DNA from: Rhizomicrobium palustre
GTDB taxonomy: Bacteria; Pseudomonadota; Alphaproteobacteria; Micropepsales; Micropepsaceae
Direction of reading: 5' to 3'
Assembly (NCBI RefSeq): GCF_011761565.1
Contig: NZ_JAASRM010000001.1
Location: 2,356,139 to 2,420,138 of the forward strand
DNA: 64,000 nucleotides
Made by a program: the position numbers and the translations under genes. The notes under the pieces are model-generated. The model saw only the letters and a list, made by a program, of their open reading frames with translations, had not been told where the DNA came from and did no database searches. Below are positions 46,494 through 55,382 of this stretch, one piece after another (position 1 is the stretch's first letter; each line of letters begins with the position of its first letter).

Positions 46494-46886
46494 ATGGCTG
46501 ACGATCTCGGTAAACTGTTCTTGCGTCTGGGGCTGGGCGGGCTGTTGCTGTTTCATGGCGTGCACAAGCTTCTGACCGGACTTGATCCGGTGAAGTCCCT
46601 TCTTTCCGCGCACGGATTGCCGGAAAATCTCGCTTACATCGCCTATTTCGGCGAAATCCTTGGGCCCTTGATGGTGCTGACCGGCGTCTTCACGCGGCTG
46701 GGCGCATTCTTCATCTTTGCCGAAATCGCCGCGCTGATCGGTCTTTCGGGGCTGTCGCAGCTTCTCGCGTTTTCACCCGAAGGCGCCTACGGGCTCGAGA
46801 CCGAAATGCTCTTCATCATCACTGCACTGTCATTGTTGTTTACAGGTGGCGGGCGGTTGGGCTTCACACGCGGTGCTTTGAGCTAA
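46494..46886 (+). CDS. DoxX-family membrane protein
   Basis: A 130-residue protein with four membrane helices. The DoxX pattern is clear: LFLRLGLGGLLLFHGVHKLL at the N-terminus, then YFGEILGPLMVLTGVFTRLGAF and EMLFIITALSLLFTGGGRLG. Members have been linked to quinone-related or thiosulphate/oxidative-stress functions, but this one cannot be assigned. A TetR regulator gene follows on the same strand. Confidence 0.85.
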   Translation: MADDLGKLFLRLGLGGLLLFHGVHKLLTGLDPVKSLLSAHGLPENLAYIAYFGEILGPLMVLTGVFTRLGAFFIFAEIAALIGLSGLSQLLAFSPEGAYGLETEMLFIITALSLLFTGGGRLGFTRGALS

Positions 46887-47059
46887 GCTTTCGAACCTGC
46901 CGTTAGAGCGAAAATTTTCACACATTCGTCAATTCCTCCGCCCACGTCACAGTTGAGGCGGCAATGTTTATGCTTTTTAATCCCAGAAGATTCGCAATAC
47001 ATACAATCCGTTGACGCGAAAATCGCACAACCGGTTGGTGCAGCGGAAGGACTGGGCGA

Positions 47060-47707
47060 ATGGACGGCATTGCATCCAAAGGCAAGCGCGAACAGACCAA
47101 GATTCAGAACCGGGCTTTGATCCTCAATGCGGCGCGCCAGGTCTTCGCTGATCTCGGCTATGGCGCCACCACGGTACGCGACATCATTCGTGCTACGCCG
47201 CTCGCTTCGGGCACCTTCTACAACTACTTCAAATCGAAGGAAGAAGTGTATCAGGCGATCCGTGACGAGGTGGCGCTCGCCATCCGTCCGCGTCTTTCCG
47301 ATGAGCGGCGTAAGGCAACGAGTGTGGAAGAATTCATCCGCTGTACCTTCCGCACCTTCTTTGAATATGTCGCGGGCGACCGGATGAACTTCCACACCAT
47401 CCGTCATGCAGAAAGCACGCGGCTGCGCACGCCGGAAGTTATCGCGGGCTTTGAGGAACTGCGCGAGGATATTGAGAGCGCCGTCGCCAAGAATGTGTTT
47501 CCGCCGCTCGACGCCGATTTCCTGATGGCGGCGATGGTCGGGGTCGCGTTCGAAGTGGCCGAGCAGATGCTGAAGCGTGAGCCTTTGGATCCAGAAGCCG
47601 CCGCCGATTTCGCCACCGGGCTTTTCATCGGCGGTGTCCGCGCTATTCCCGAAGCGCAACCAGCGACCAAGGACAGCGCGTCAGACGTGGATTCCCACGC
47701 GGCGTAA
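47060..47707 (+). CDS. TetR-family transcriptional regulator
   Basis: A 215-residue regulator with the typical N-terminal helix-turn-helix: ILNAARQVFADLGYGATTVRDIIRA followed by SGTFYNYFKSKEEVYQAI. The C-terminal ligand domain (about 80-190) is not specific. Its target is unknown; doxX is the nearest same-strand gene. The 173-nt gap before it shows no clear repeat or operator. It converges on leuB across a hairpin. Confidence 0.88.
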   Translation: MDGIASKGKREQTKIQNRALILNAARQVFADLGYGATTVRDIIRATPLASGTFYNYFKSKEEVYQAIRDEVALAIRPRLSDERRKATSVEEFIRCTFRTFFEYVAGDRMNFHTIRHAESTRLRTPEVIAGFEELREDIESAVAKNVFPPLDADFLMAAMVGVAFEVAEQMLKREPLDPEAAADFATGLFIGGVRAIPEAQPATKDSASDVDSHAA

Positions 47708-47720
47708 GGCTCAAAAAGAA

Positions 47721-47744
47721 ATGGCCGGGCGTTGACCCGGCCAT
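47721..47744. terminator. family B single-arm hairpin between tetR and leuB
   Basis: ATGGCCGGG / CCCGGCCAT with a 6-nt loop matches one arm of the family B palindromes. Its place between convergent genes suggests use as a transcript end. Confidence 0.6.
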
Positions 47745-47775
47745 TCTCGCGAAATAGCGAAACTGGATTGGGGGA

Positions 47776-48882
47776 TTATCCCACCAGCTTGTCCAGCGCC
47801 TTCAGGATCGCGTCCGTCATCGCGGTGGTGCCGACTTTGGTCATGCCGGGCTGCATGATGTCGCCGGTGCGATAGCCTTCCGCGAGCACGTTCTCCACCG
47901 CCTTGTCGAGCAGGCGGGCATCTTCGACGCGGCCAAAGGAATAGCGCAGGCACATGCCGAAGGAGAGGAGCGTGGCGATCGGGTTGGCGAGGTCCTTGCC
48001 CGCGATATCCGGCGCCGAACCATGGATCGGTTCATAGAAGCCCGGCTGGCGCCCATCCGCCGTCTTGGCGCCGAGCGAAGCCGAAGGCAGCATGCCGATA
48101 GAGCCGGTGAGCTGGGCTGCTTCATCCGACAGAATATCGCCGAAGAGATTGTCAGTCAGGATGACGTCCAGGGTTTTGGGCGCGCGCACGAGCTGCATGG
48201 CGCAGTTGTCGGCGAGAATGTCGGAGAGCTGAATATCGGGATATTCAGTCTCGTGGATCTTGTGCACGACCTCGCGCCACAACACGCCGGTCACCATCAC
48301 GTTCGACTTTTCGGCAGAGGCGACGCGACCAGAGCGCAGGCGGGCAAGTTCGAACGCCACGCGCGCGATGCGCTCGATTTCGTGGGTGTAATAGATCTGG
48401 GTGTCGACGGCGCGCTTCTCGCCATTCTGCAGGGTGACGAGTTCCTTGGGCTGGCCGAAGTAAACGCCGCCCGTCAACTCGCGCACGATGAGGATGTCGA
48501 GGCCGGAGACGATTTCCGGCTTCAGGGTGGAAGCGTCCTTCAGCGCGTCAAAGCACAGCGCCGGCCTGAGATTGGCAAAAAGGCCGAGATCGCCACGCAA
48601 ACGTAAGAGACCGCGTTCCGGCTTCTTGTCGAAGGGCAGCTTATCCCATTGCGGGCCGCCAACCGCGCCGAAGAGGATGGCATCAGCCGCCTTGGCCTTT
48701 TCCATCATGGCATCGGTCGCCGGGCTGCCATGGGTCTCATAGGAAATCCCGCCGACCAGATCTTCTTCTGTCGTGTAGGCGAAACCGCGCTTTGCCTTGT
48801 ACCAGCCGAGCACGCGCTTGGTGGATTCGAGCACTTCCGGCCCGATGCCGTCACCAGGAAGAAGAAGAAGCTTATAGGTCAT
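47776..48882 (-). CDS. leuB: 3-isopropylmalate dehydrogenase
   Basis: NAD-dependent oxidative decarboxylase of leucine synthesis. The 368-residue protein has [11 protein letters not shown], the substrate-binding arginines in [12 protein letters not shown] and [11 protein letters not shown], the catalytic YTHEIERI segment, metal-binding aspartates in LSDILADN and [14 protein letters not shown], and the NAD motif [25 protein letters not shown] precedes the ATG. leuD lies upstream on the same strand, 118 nt away with a palindromic element between. Confidence 0.96.
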   Translation of the reverse strand: MTYKLLLLPGDGIGPEVLESTKRVLGWYKAKRGFAYTTEEDLVGGISYETHGSPATDAMMEKAKAADAILFGAVGGPQWDKLPFDKKPERGLLRLRGDLGLFANLRPALCFDALKDASTLKPEIVSGLDILIVRELTGGVYFGQPKELVTLQNGEKRAVDTQIYYTHEIERIARVAFELARLRSGRVASAEKSNVMVTGVLWREVVHKIHETEYPDIQLSDILADNCAMQLVRAPKTLDVILTDNLFGDILSDEAAQLTGSIGMLPSASLGAKTADGRQPGFYEPIHGSAPDIAGKDLANPIATLLSFGMCLRYSFGRVEDARLLDKAVENVLAEGYRTGDIMQPGMTKVGTTAMTDAILKALDKLVG

Positions 48883-48899
48883 GGGGTGTTTCCCTTTTC

Positions 48900-48980
48900 C
48901 GTCATGGCCACCCTTGAGGCGCCATCCATGCTGGAGAGAATTTCCGCTGATGGATGGCCGGGTCAGGCCCGGCCATGACG
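48900..48980. repeat. palindromic element, family B, degenerate copy
   Basis: The right arm (TGGATGGCCGGGTCAGGCCC to CATGACG) is intact as a hairpin; the left arm (CGTCATGGCCACCCTTGAGG) has changed. It lies in the leuD-leuB gap, so leuB transcription from leuD must cross it. Confidence 0.7.
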
Positions 48981-49000
48981 ATCAAAAACTGGGTGCGGAG

Positions 49001-49606
49001 TTACAGCCAGGGGGCGGAGAGCTTGCGGGTTTCCTCGAAGCTCGAAATGTCCTTCTCGTGGCGCAGCGTCAGGCCGATATCGTCCCAGCCATTGAGCAGG
49101 CACTGGCGGCGGAAAGGATCGACATCGAATTTGATCGTGCCGCCATCCGGCCCGTGGATTTCCTGTTTCTCCAGGTCCACTGAGACAATGGCGTTGGCGC
49201 CGCGGCTGGCGTCGTCGAGTAGCTTGTCGATTTCGCTCTGGGGCAGGGTGATCGGCAGGATGCCGTTCTTGAAGCAGTTGTTGAAGAAGATGTCGGCGAA
49301 GCTGGGCGCGATCACGCAGCGAATGCCGAAATCCAGCAGCGCCCAGGGCGCGTGTTCGCGCGACGAGCCGCAGCCGAAATTGGCGCCTGCGATCAAGATC
49401 TTGGCGTTCTGGTAGGCCGGCTTGTTGAGCACGAAATCCGGATTCGGGCTGCCATCGGGCAGGGTCCGCATCTCGTGGAACAGCGCGGCACCGAGGCCAG
49501 TGCGCTTGATGGTTTTCAAAAATTGCTTGGGGATGATCATGTCGGTGTCGACATTGATCATCGGCAGGGGCGCAGCAACGCCCGAAAGGTGGCTGAAAGC
49601 TTCCAT
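49001..49606 (-). CDS. leuD: 3-isopropylmalate dehydratase small subunit
   Basis: Small (swivel-domain) subunit of the aconitase-type enzyme converting 2-isopropylmalate to 3-isopropylmalate. The 201-residue protein starts [15 protein letters not shown] and shows [33 protein letters not shown] and the [18 protein letters not shown] segment. ATG 49606 fits family starts; the open frame to 49714 adds non-conserved residues. The large subunit leuC, needed for activity, is not in the window. Confidence 0.93.
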   Translation of the reverse strand: MEAFSHLSGVAAPLPMINVDTDMIIPKQFLKTIKRTGLGAALFHEMRTLPDGSPNPDFVLNKPAYQNAKILIAGANFGCGSSREHAPWALLDFGIRCVIAPSFADIFFNNCFKNGILPITLPQSEIDKLLDDASRGANAIVSVDLEKQEIHGPDGGTIKFDVDPFRRQCLLNGWDDIGLTLRHEKDISSFEETRKLSAPWL

Positions 49607-49772
49607 GGCCGGCGGTTTGTAGCTTCTCGGCCCCGTCTTCACAAGACACGTCCTTGTATCGAAAGGACAAAACCTTGAAATGATCGTGCGCGTTGGGGAC
49701 TTCGCCGCCGTCATCAGGGTTTCTATTTTTTAGAATATCTCTAATTTAGTGGCGTTAATGACGGGGCTCACT

Positions 49773-50204
49773 ATGTTCAAATTCCTCTTTGGCCGCAAAA
49801 AGCAGCCAAAATTGGCGGAAAAGCCCGCGCTTTTCGCGGCCGCGAAGCCAGAAGATGTCCAGCCCGCCCCGCCTACGGCACCGGTTCTCTCAGGCGGCGG
49901 CGGGGGCATTCATATTCCCGCGCATAAGCTCTCCCGCCGCAACCTGCATCTGCATTACGCGATCAATTCCTTACGCGAGGAGCTGGAAGCGGTGGATTGG
50001 TACCGCCAGCGTGCCGACGACACCGAGGATGCCGAGCTGAAGGCGATCCTGCTGCACAATGCCGATGAGGAAATCGAGCACGCCGCCATGATCCTGGAAT
50101 GGATCCGCCGCCGCGAGCCGCGCTTCGACAAGGAGCTGAAGGAATACCTCTTCACCGATGGCCCGATTGTCGAGGTGGAGAAAAAGGCCATGGGGCGGGA
50201 ATAG
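49773..50204 (+). CDS. encapsulated-ferritin family protein without encapsulin neighbour
   Basis: A 143-residue protein whose residues 56-128 match the encapsulated ferritin (EncFtn) helical hairpin: SLREELEAVDWYRQR (Glu69, Glu70, Glu72, Trp76) and HNADEEIEHAAM (Glu100, His103), then WIRRREPRFDKELKEYLFTD. Spacing between the metal-binding Glu and the Glu-x-x-His equals that of Rhodospirillum rubrum EncFtn. The family oxidises Fe(II), normally inside an encapsulin shell. Here no encapsulin is adjacent and the C-terminus stops soon after the domain, without room for a usual cargo peptide. The N-terminal 55 residues are basic, Pro- and Gly-rich (MFKFLFGRKK start). GTG 49749 and ATG 49758 are alternative starts. 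Confidence 0.85.
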   Translation: MFKFLFGRKKQPKLAEKPALFAAAKPEDVQPAPPTAPVLSGGGGGIHIPAHKLSRRNLHLHYAINSLREELEAVDWYRQRADDTEDAELKAILLHNADEEIEHAAMILEWIRRREPRFDKELKEYLFTDGPIVEVEKKAMGRE

Positions 50205-50332
50205 CCGCCAGCCAAGACCGGGTCGCATCGGGCCCCCGCGTCATTCTGCCCATGTCGCCTCTGTCGCGGCAGGCGTAGCGTTTCCACTTCCGACGGCTCG
50301 AAAAAGAAAGCCGCGGGGGGAGAGAAACGAAC

Positions 50333-50740
50333 ATGGCACTCATGACATGGGACGAGGCCTTGGGTAATGGCGTGGCCTCCATCGACGACCAGCACCGCGA
50401 ACTCGTCAGCCTGATGAACGCGCTTTACGATAGCGCCAGCACAGGCGAGCCGCGCGATACGGTGCGCTTATTCGATCAGCTCTTGGAACATACAGTCGCC
50501 CATTTCCGGCACGAAGAGAGCCTTTTCATCAATACCGGTTATCCAGAAGCCGAGCGTCATCGCCGCCATCACGAGCTCCTCACCGCCAAGGCGATCGAGT
50601 ATCGCGATTGCGCCGCTAAGGGCGATATGATGGCGCTCAGGGCCGAAGTGCTGCCTCGCCTTGCCACCTCGCTCACCATGCACATTCAAAAAGATGACAA
50701 GGACACTTGCGCGTTCTTGTGCTCGATGGGCGTGGCGTAG
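50333..50740 (+). CDS. bacteriohemerythrin
   Basis: A 135-residue single-domain di-iron O2-binding protein. All ligands are visible: His21 (DDQHREL), His57 and Glu61 (HFRHEESLF), His76 and His80 (HRRHHELL), His117 and Asp122 (HIQKDDKD). It probably buffers or senses oxygen or iron. It lies 128 nt after the EncFtn-type gene on the same strand, so the two may form an iron/oxygen-handling pair. A family A palindromic element follows. Confidence 0.92.
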   Translation: MALMTWDEALGNGVASIDDQHRELVSLMNALYDSASTGEPRDTVRLFDQLLEHTVAHFRHEESLFINTGYPEAERHRRHHELLTAKAIEYRDCAAKGDMMALRAEVLPRLATSLTMHIQKDDKDTCAFLCSMGVA

Positions 50741-50759
50741 GGCTTAATCCATCCAAGCT

Positions 50760-50906
50760 TGTCATCCCGGACGCGCCCGCAAAAATGCCTTCGTCTGGCA
50801 ATTGGGCGCGATCCGGGATCCACTCTAACGCCTGCTCAGATTTCAAAGTGGATCCCGGGTCTCGTAGCCGCGCGCTACGCAACGCGCCAACTCGCCCGGG
50901 ATGACA
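50760..50906. repeat. dispersed palindromic element, family A, copy 2 (inverted)
   Basis: Bounded by TGTCATCCCGG and CCCGGGATGACA, with inner GGGATCCAC / GTGGATCCC. Its left arm corresponds to the reverse complement of the right arm of copy 1 (shared GGACGCGCCCGC and TGGGCGCGATCCGGGA), so the two copies lie in opposite orientation. It separates hemerythrin from metE. Confidence 0.75.
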
Positions 50907-50952
50907 ATGTGGGAATAGGGCGGCGAGCAAATTGCCCGCGCGCCCTTTCTAA

Positions 50953-53241
50953 TCACCCCCTCATCTTCTTTGCCGCTGCCACCATGTTGAGCAAGGCGGG
51001 GCGGGTTTCGTCCCAGCTGCGGGTTTTGAGGCCGCAATCGGGATTGACCCAGATTTGCTCCGCGGGCAGACGTTCGCCCGCCTTTTTCAACAGCGCGACG
51101 ATTTCCTCCACGCTGGGCGTGCGCGGGGAGTGGATGTCATAAACGCCCGGCCCGATCTCATTGGGGTAATGAAACTCGGCAAAAGCGTCGAGCAGTTCCA
51201 TTTTCGAGCGCGCGGTCTCGATGGAGATGACATCGGCGTCCATGGCGGCGATAGCTTCGATGATGTCGTTGAACTCGGCATAGCACATATGGGTGTGGAT
51301 CTGGGTCGCGTCCGCCACGCCCGAGGTCGCCAAACGGAATGCCGCCACCGCCCAGGCGAGATACAGCACCCAGTCCTTGCGGCGCAGCGGCAGACCTTCG
51401 CGCACGGCAGGCTCATCCACTTGGATCACCGAAATGCCCGCCGCTTCCAGATCGGCCAGCTCATCACGCAAGGCGAGCGCGATCTGCGCACACACCGCAT
51501 CGCGCGGCAGGTCATCGCGCACAAAGGACCATTGCAGGATCGTCACCGGCCCCGTCAGCATGCCTTTCATCGGCTTCTTGGTGAGCGATTGGGCATAACG
51601 CGTCCACTTCACGGTCATGGGCTTCGGGCGGCTGACATCGCCGAAAATCACCGGCGGGCGGACATAGCGCGAGCCATAGCTTTGCACCCAGGCATGTTTG
51701 GTGAAGGCAAAGCCGGAAAGCTGCTCGCCGAAATACTGCACCATGTCATTGCGTTCGAACTCGCCATGCACCAGCACATCGATGCCCGCTTCCTCCTGCC
51801 AGCGCACGCAAGCTTCCGTCTCGCGGCGGAGGAACTCGTCGTAAGCCGCATCATCGAGCATGCCTTTAGCGTGGGAGGCGCGTGCCTCACGCACCACTTT
51901 GGTTTGCGGGAAAGAGCCGATGGTGGTGGTGGGGTACAGCGGCAGGCCGAGATAGGCTTTTTGCGCTTTGCGCCGTTCGGGATAGGCAGAGGCGCGCGCC
52001 GTCATTTGCGGCGTCACCTCTTCCAGCCGCGCTTTCACCGCCGCATTGTGAATCTTGGGCGAGGTCTTGCGCTTTGCGGCCGCTTGCGAAGAGGCCTCCA
52101 AAGCGTCTGCCACCGCGCCGCGGCCTTCATTCAACGCCCGGCCGAGAATGGAAAGCTCATCCAGCTTCTGCACCGAGAAAGCGAGCCAGCTTTTCAGATC
52201 GGGATCGAGCCCGGTTTCCAACTCGAGGTCGATGGGCGAATGGATGAGCGAGCAGGACGGCGCCAGCATCACCTTTTCAGGCTTGCGCTTCGCCAAAACC
52301 TTCTCCGCCGTTTCAAGCTTGGCGCAGAGATCGCTGCGCCAGATGTTGCGGCCATCGACAAGGCCGAGCGACAGGGTGAGGTCCTCCGGCGCCTTGGCGA
52401 GCACGCTATCGAGCTGATCCAGCGCGCGCACCAGATCAAGATGCAGCCCCGCCACCGGCAGGGCCAGCGCGGTTTCGAGATTATCGCCAAGCCCGCCGAA
52501 ATAGGTGGTGAGCATCAGCTTCACTTGGGGCACTTCGGCGGCCAGAGTCTGATAGGCAAAGCGCAGCGCTTCTTTGGCGGCGTCGCTTAAATCCTGCACC
52601 AGGCAGGGCTCATCGATCTGTACCCAGTCTGCGCCTTCCGCCGCGAGTTGCTTCAAGACCGAGGCGTAAACGGGCAGCAGCGCAGGCAGAAGCCGCAGCG
52701 TGTCGAACTTCTCGCCCGCGGGTTTGCCGAGAAGCAGGAAGGTGACCGGGCCGACGAGAACGGGGCGCGTGGCGATGCCCAGCGCCCTGGCTTCACGGAA
52801 TTCATCCAAAGGCTTCGTCGTGCACTGCTCGAAATCCTGATCCGCCAAAAATTGCGGCACCATGTAGTGGTAATTGGTGTCGAACCACTTCGTCATTTCC
52901 TGCGCATGCAGGTCGCAGCCGGAGCGCCCGCGTGTGCCACGCGCCATGGCGAAATAGGTGTCGAGCGCCACCGGGCCTTTCGGCATCAGATAGTGCTCTG
53001 GCACAGCGCCCACCATCACACTGGTGTCGAGAACATGATCATAGAGTGAGAAATCATTGCTCGGGATGACATCGATCCCGGCGGATTTTTGCCGCTCCCA
53101 AGCCCCAGCGCGCAGCGCTTTGGCGCGAGTTTGCAGGACTTCCGCGCTGATCTGGCCTGACCAGAATTCTTCCAGCGCTTTTTTCAGTTCGCGGCGTGTC
53201 CCGATACGCGGGAAGCCGAGATTGGAGACAAGAATGGACAT
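50953..53241 (-). CDS. metE: cobalamin-independent methionine synthase
   Basis: Zinc enzyme that methylates homocysteine using methyl-THF polyglutamate without B12. The 762-residue protein starts SNLGFPRIGTRRELKKALE, has the two-barrel MetE layout, and carries zinc ligands in THMCYAEF (His, Cys), a later glutamate and Cys in NPDCGLKTR. The leader contains a cobalamin riboswitch and an ArsR/SahR-type operator lies upstream of its promoter, so it should be shut off when B12 allows MetH to work. Confidence 0.96.
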   Translation of the reverse strand: MSILVSNLGFPRIGTRRELKKALEEFWSGQISAEVLQTRAKALRAGAWERQKSAGIDVIPSNDFSLYDHVLDTSVMVGAVPEHYLMPKGPVALDTYFAMARGTRGRSGCDLHAQEMTKWFDTNYHYMVPQFLADQDFEQCTTKPLDEFREARALGIATRPVLVGPVTFLLLGKPAGEKFDTLRLLPALLPVYASVLKQLAAEGADWVQIDEPCLVQDLSDAAKEALRFAYQTLAAEVPQVKLMLTTYFGGLGDNLETALALPVAGLHLDLVRALDQLDSVLAKAPEDLTLSLGLVDGRNIWRSDLCAKLETAEKVLAKRKPEKVMLAPSCSLIHSPIDLELETGLDPDLKSWLAFSVQKLDELSILGRALNEGRGAVADALEASSQAAAKRKTSPKIHNAAVKARLEEVTPQMTARASAYPERRKAQKAYLGLPLYPTTTIGSFPQTKVVREARASHAKGMLDDAAYDEFLRRETEACVRWQEEAGIDVLVHGEFERNDMVQYFGEQLSGFAFTKHAWVQSYGSRYVRPPVIFGDVSRPKPMTVKWTRYAQSLTKKPMKGMLTGPVTILQWSFVRDDLPRDAVCAQIALALRDELADLEAAGISVIQVDEPAVREGLPLRRKDWVLYLAWAVAAFRLATSGVADATQIHTHMCYAEFNDIIEAIAAMDADVISIETARSKMELLDAFAEFHYPNEIGPGVYDIHSPRTPSVEEIVALLKKAGERLPAEQIWVNPDCGLKTRSWDETRPALLNMVAAAKKMRG

Positions 53242-53383
53242 GGATACGCCTCGTTGAAGCGCCGCAAACGCGCGTGTTGCGCGGCGGCAGGTAAATCCAG
53301 TCCCGGAGGAGATTGAAAAGAACGCGTGCGAAATTGACCGGCAATCCTGCCAGCTCGCATGCGCCTCACCGGAGCACCCCGCC

Positions 53384-53583
53384 CGTGGACGTTCTTTCGC
53401 CGGGGCAGGTCTCCTGGCTCACGGGTCAGCGCGGGGGCCGGTCTTCCCAACGCTAAACCTGCGTCAGTGACATCATCGGCACCCACTCGCCGCTTACAGT
53501 TGCGGGGGCAGCTTCGGCATTGCCTCTCGGCGCACCGAATTCCCTCTTAGCTTCCGCCGGTCGTCTGACGGAAGAACCTCGAC
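53384..53583 (-). ncRNA. cobalamin riboswitch in the metE leader
   Basis: Read on the minus strand: AAGAGGGAATTCGGTGCG, then GCTGCCCCCGCAACTGTAAG (core of the aptamer), then GTCACTG, GGGAAGACC and the B12 box GAGCCAGGAGACCTGCC at 53404-53420. These blocks occur in the order and spacing of the cobalamin riboswitch. It ends about 140 nt before the metE start, leaving room for an expression platform. Expected action: adenosyl- or methyl-cobalamin binding lowers metE expression. Confidence 0.94.
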
Positions 53584-53589
53584 ACGGAC

Positions 53590-53618
53590 ATTAAGAGGAA
53601 GAGGGGCAAGCCTGTCAA
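53590..53618 (-). promoter_or_regulatory. candidate metE promoter
   Basis: On the minus strand, TTGACA (53613-53618) and CTTAAT (53590-53595) are 17 nt apart. Transcription would begin near 53583, just ahead of the riboswitch. Confidence 0.55.
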
Positions 53619-53623
53619 CAAGC

Positions 53624-53643
53624 ATATAAAGAAATCTTTATAT
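53624..53643. promoter_or_regulatory. probable ArsR/SahR-type operator upstream of metE
   Basis: Perfect palindrome ATATAAAGA / TCTTTATAT with an AA spacer, preceded by AGC as in the site at 29453-29474. It lies 5 nt upstream of the putative -35 box. Confidence 0.65.
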
Positions 53644-53667
53644 CTTCATATGCGGTGTGCGGCGGGC

Positions 53668-53700
53668 AAAAAAACGGCGCCACCGTTTCGGGTAGCGCCG
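53668..53700 (-). terminator. terminator after the arabinofuranosidase gene
   Basis: On the minus strand, CGGCGCTACC pairs with GGTGGCGCCG (one G-U) around a 6-nt loop, then seven T. It separates the GH51 gene from the metE control region. Confidence 0.87.
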
Positions 53701-53722
53701 GAAGTCATCGTGAAAAGAAAAA

Positions 53723-55270
53723 TCAGTTCAGCGTCAGCACCGTGACCGAGGCGGGCGCGAGCGTGATCGAAAGTGTGCCGTCCGTGACCGTGGCGGAGAC
53801 CGCTTTCGGTTTTACCGTTTCGGGTGCGGTGAAGCTGTTCACGCTGTCGAGCTTGGGTGCGGAAAGAACCTCACCCTTTGCCGTGCCCAACGCGCCGGGC
53901 AGTTTCACGCTGAAGCTTGCAGGCGATTTGGCATCGATATTGGTCAGCGCGATGACGATCTTGCCGTCCTTGGTCTTGGCGGCGACCGCATCGACCTTCG
54001 GCAAGGTGATATCGCCGAATTTATAGGTGCCCGCATCGAAGCTCACCGGCAGGAAGGTGGAATCCTGGAAGGGCACATACATCTTGAAGAGATGATAGGT
54101 GGGTGTCAGCACCATCTTATTGCCTTCGGTCAGGATCATCGCCTGCAGCACATTCACCATCTGGGCGATGTTGGTCATGCGGATGCGGTCGGCATGGCGG
54201 AAGAAGATGTTGAGATTGAGCGCGGCCAGAACGGCGTCACGCTGCGAGTTCTGCTGCTGCAGGAAGGCGGGATTGGAGCCCGGCGTCGGCGCCAGCCACG
54301 CGCCCCATTCATCCACCGTCAGCGAGATCTTCTTTTCGGGATCGAACTTGTCCATCGCCGCCGCCTGTTTGGCGACCAGCGGCTCCATATGCAGCGTGTC
54401 CTTCAGCATGAAGGCGTATTCGTCTTCGCCAAAGCCGGTCGAGGGATGCGAGGGCGGCCAAGCGCCCCAGGTATAGGAATGCAGCGACATGCCGTTGATG
54501 TCGAACGACCAGCCATGGCGCTTCTTCCAGGTCTCCATTACCGCATCGGTCCATACCGTGTCATCGCCGCCCGGGCCTACCGCCACTTTCTGGGTCGGCA
54601 CGGCGGTGTTGTAGTTGTTGACGAAGCGGGCATAGAGCTTCATCTGCTGGACGTAATCTTCCGGCGTCATAAGGCCGCCGCAGTCCCAGCTCTCATTGCC
54701 GATGCCGATATAGTGGACCGCATAGGGTTCGGGATGGCCATTGGCGGCGCGTTCCTTGCCGAGCGTCGCGGTGGTGGGGGCGGTCATATATTCCACCCAA
54801 TCGGCGGCCTCCTTCACCGTGCCTGAGCCGACATTCAGCGAGATATAAGCCTCGGCGCCGATCAGCTTGGCGAAGGTCATGAATTCGTCGGTGCCAAAGG
54901 TGTTGGGCTCGGGCGCATTGCCCCAGGCCGCGTTCACGCGTGCGACGCGCTTTTTGCCGACGCCATCGCGCCAGTGATATTGGTCGGCGTAGCAGCCGCC
55001 CGGCCAGCGCACCACCGGCACATGCAAGGCTTTCAAGGCGCCAACCACGTCGTTGCGGATGCCGCCCGTATTGGGAATTTTGGAGGTCTTGCCGACCCAG
55101 ATGCCATCATAGATCTGCGTCCCTAGATGTTCGGCGAATTGACCGAAGATGTGCCGGTCGATTTTGGCCCCTGGCTTGGCCGTATCCACCGAGACTGTGA
55201 TCGTGCCCTCGGCCAAGGCCGGAATACTCACTAAAGATAAGGCCATGACCCAAGGAGCCAAGCGGCGCAT
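53723..55270 (-). CDS. secreted alpha-L-arabinofuranosidase (GH51)
   Basis: Retaining glycosidase releasing arabinose from arabinan or arabinoxylan. The 515-residue protein has a signal peptide (about 1-20, ending ALA), a TIM-barrel with the acid/base Glu193 in IGIGNESWDCGG and the nucleophile Glu321 in LTVDEWGAW, and a C-terminal beta-sandwich. RWPGGCYADQYHW is typical of GH51. ATG 55270 has GGAGGG just upstream; the frame's earlier TTG at 55282 lacks one. It is probably periplasmic or surface-located and fits a plant-polymer diet along with the TonB receptor at 62 kb. Confidence 0.92.
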   Translation of the reverse strand: MRRLAPWVMALSLVSIPALAEGTITVSVDTAKPGAKIDRHIFGQFAEHLGTQIYDGIWVGKTSKIPNTGGIRNDVVGALKALHVPVVRWPGGCYADQYHWRDGVGKKRVARVNAAWGNAPEPNTFGTDEFMTFAKLIGAEAYISLNVGSGTVKEAADWVEYMTAPTTATLGKERAANGHPEPYAVHYIGIGNESWDCGGLMTPEDYVQQMKLYARFVNNYNTAVPTQKVAVGPGGDDTVWTDAVMETWKKRHGWSFDINGMSLHSYTWGAWPPSHPSTGFGEDEYAFMLKDTLHMEPLVAKQAAAMDKFDPEKKISLTVDEWGAWLAPTPGSNPAFLQQQNSQRDAVLAALNLNIFFRHADRIRMTNIAQMVNVLQAMILTEGNKMVLTPTYHLFKMYVPFQDSTFLPVSFDAGTYKFGDITLPKVDAVAAKTKDGKIVIALTNIDAKSPASFSVKLPGALGTAKGEVLSAPKLDSVNSFTAPETVKPKAVSATVTDGTLSITLAPASVTVLTLN

Positions 55271-55382
55271 ATGTCCCTCCAATGTATTTGTATGAGAAAT
55301 ACATAGCGCGCCTTAAGCGTCCCGGCAACGCTCCTTATGGGCGCAGGCAGTCACGCTTTTTTGTTCGGAAGTCCCAGAGGGC

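Noticed and set aside
53359..53550. Small open frame within the metE leader
   Set aside because: Coincides with the cobalamin aptamer on the other strand, which explains the sequence better.
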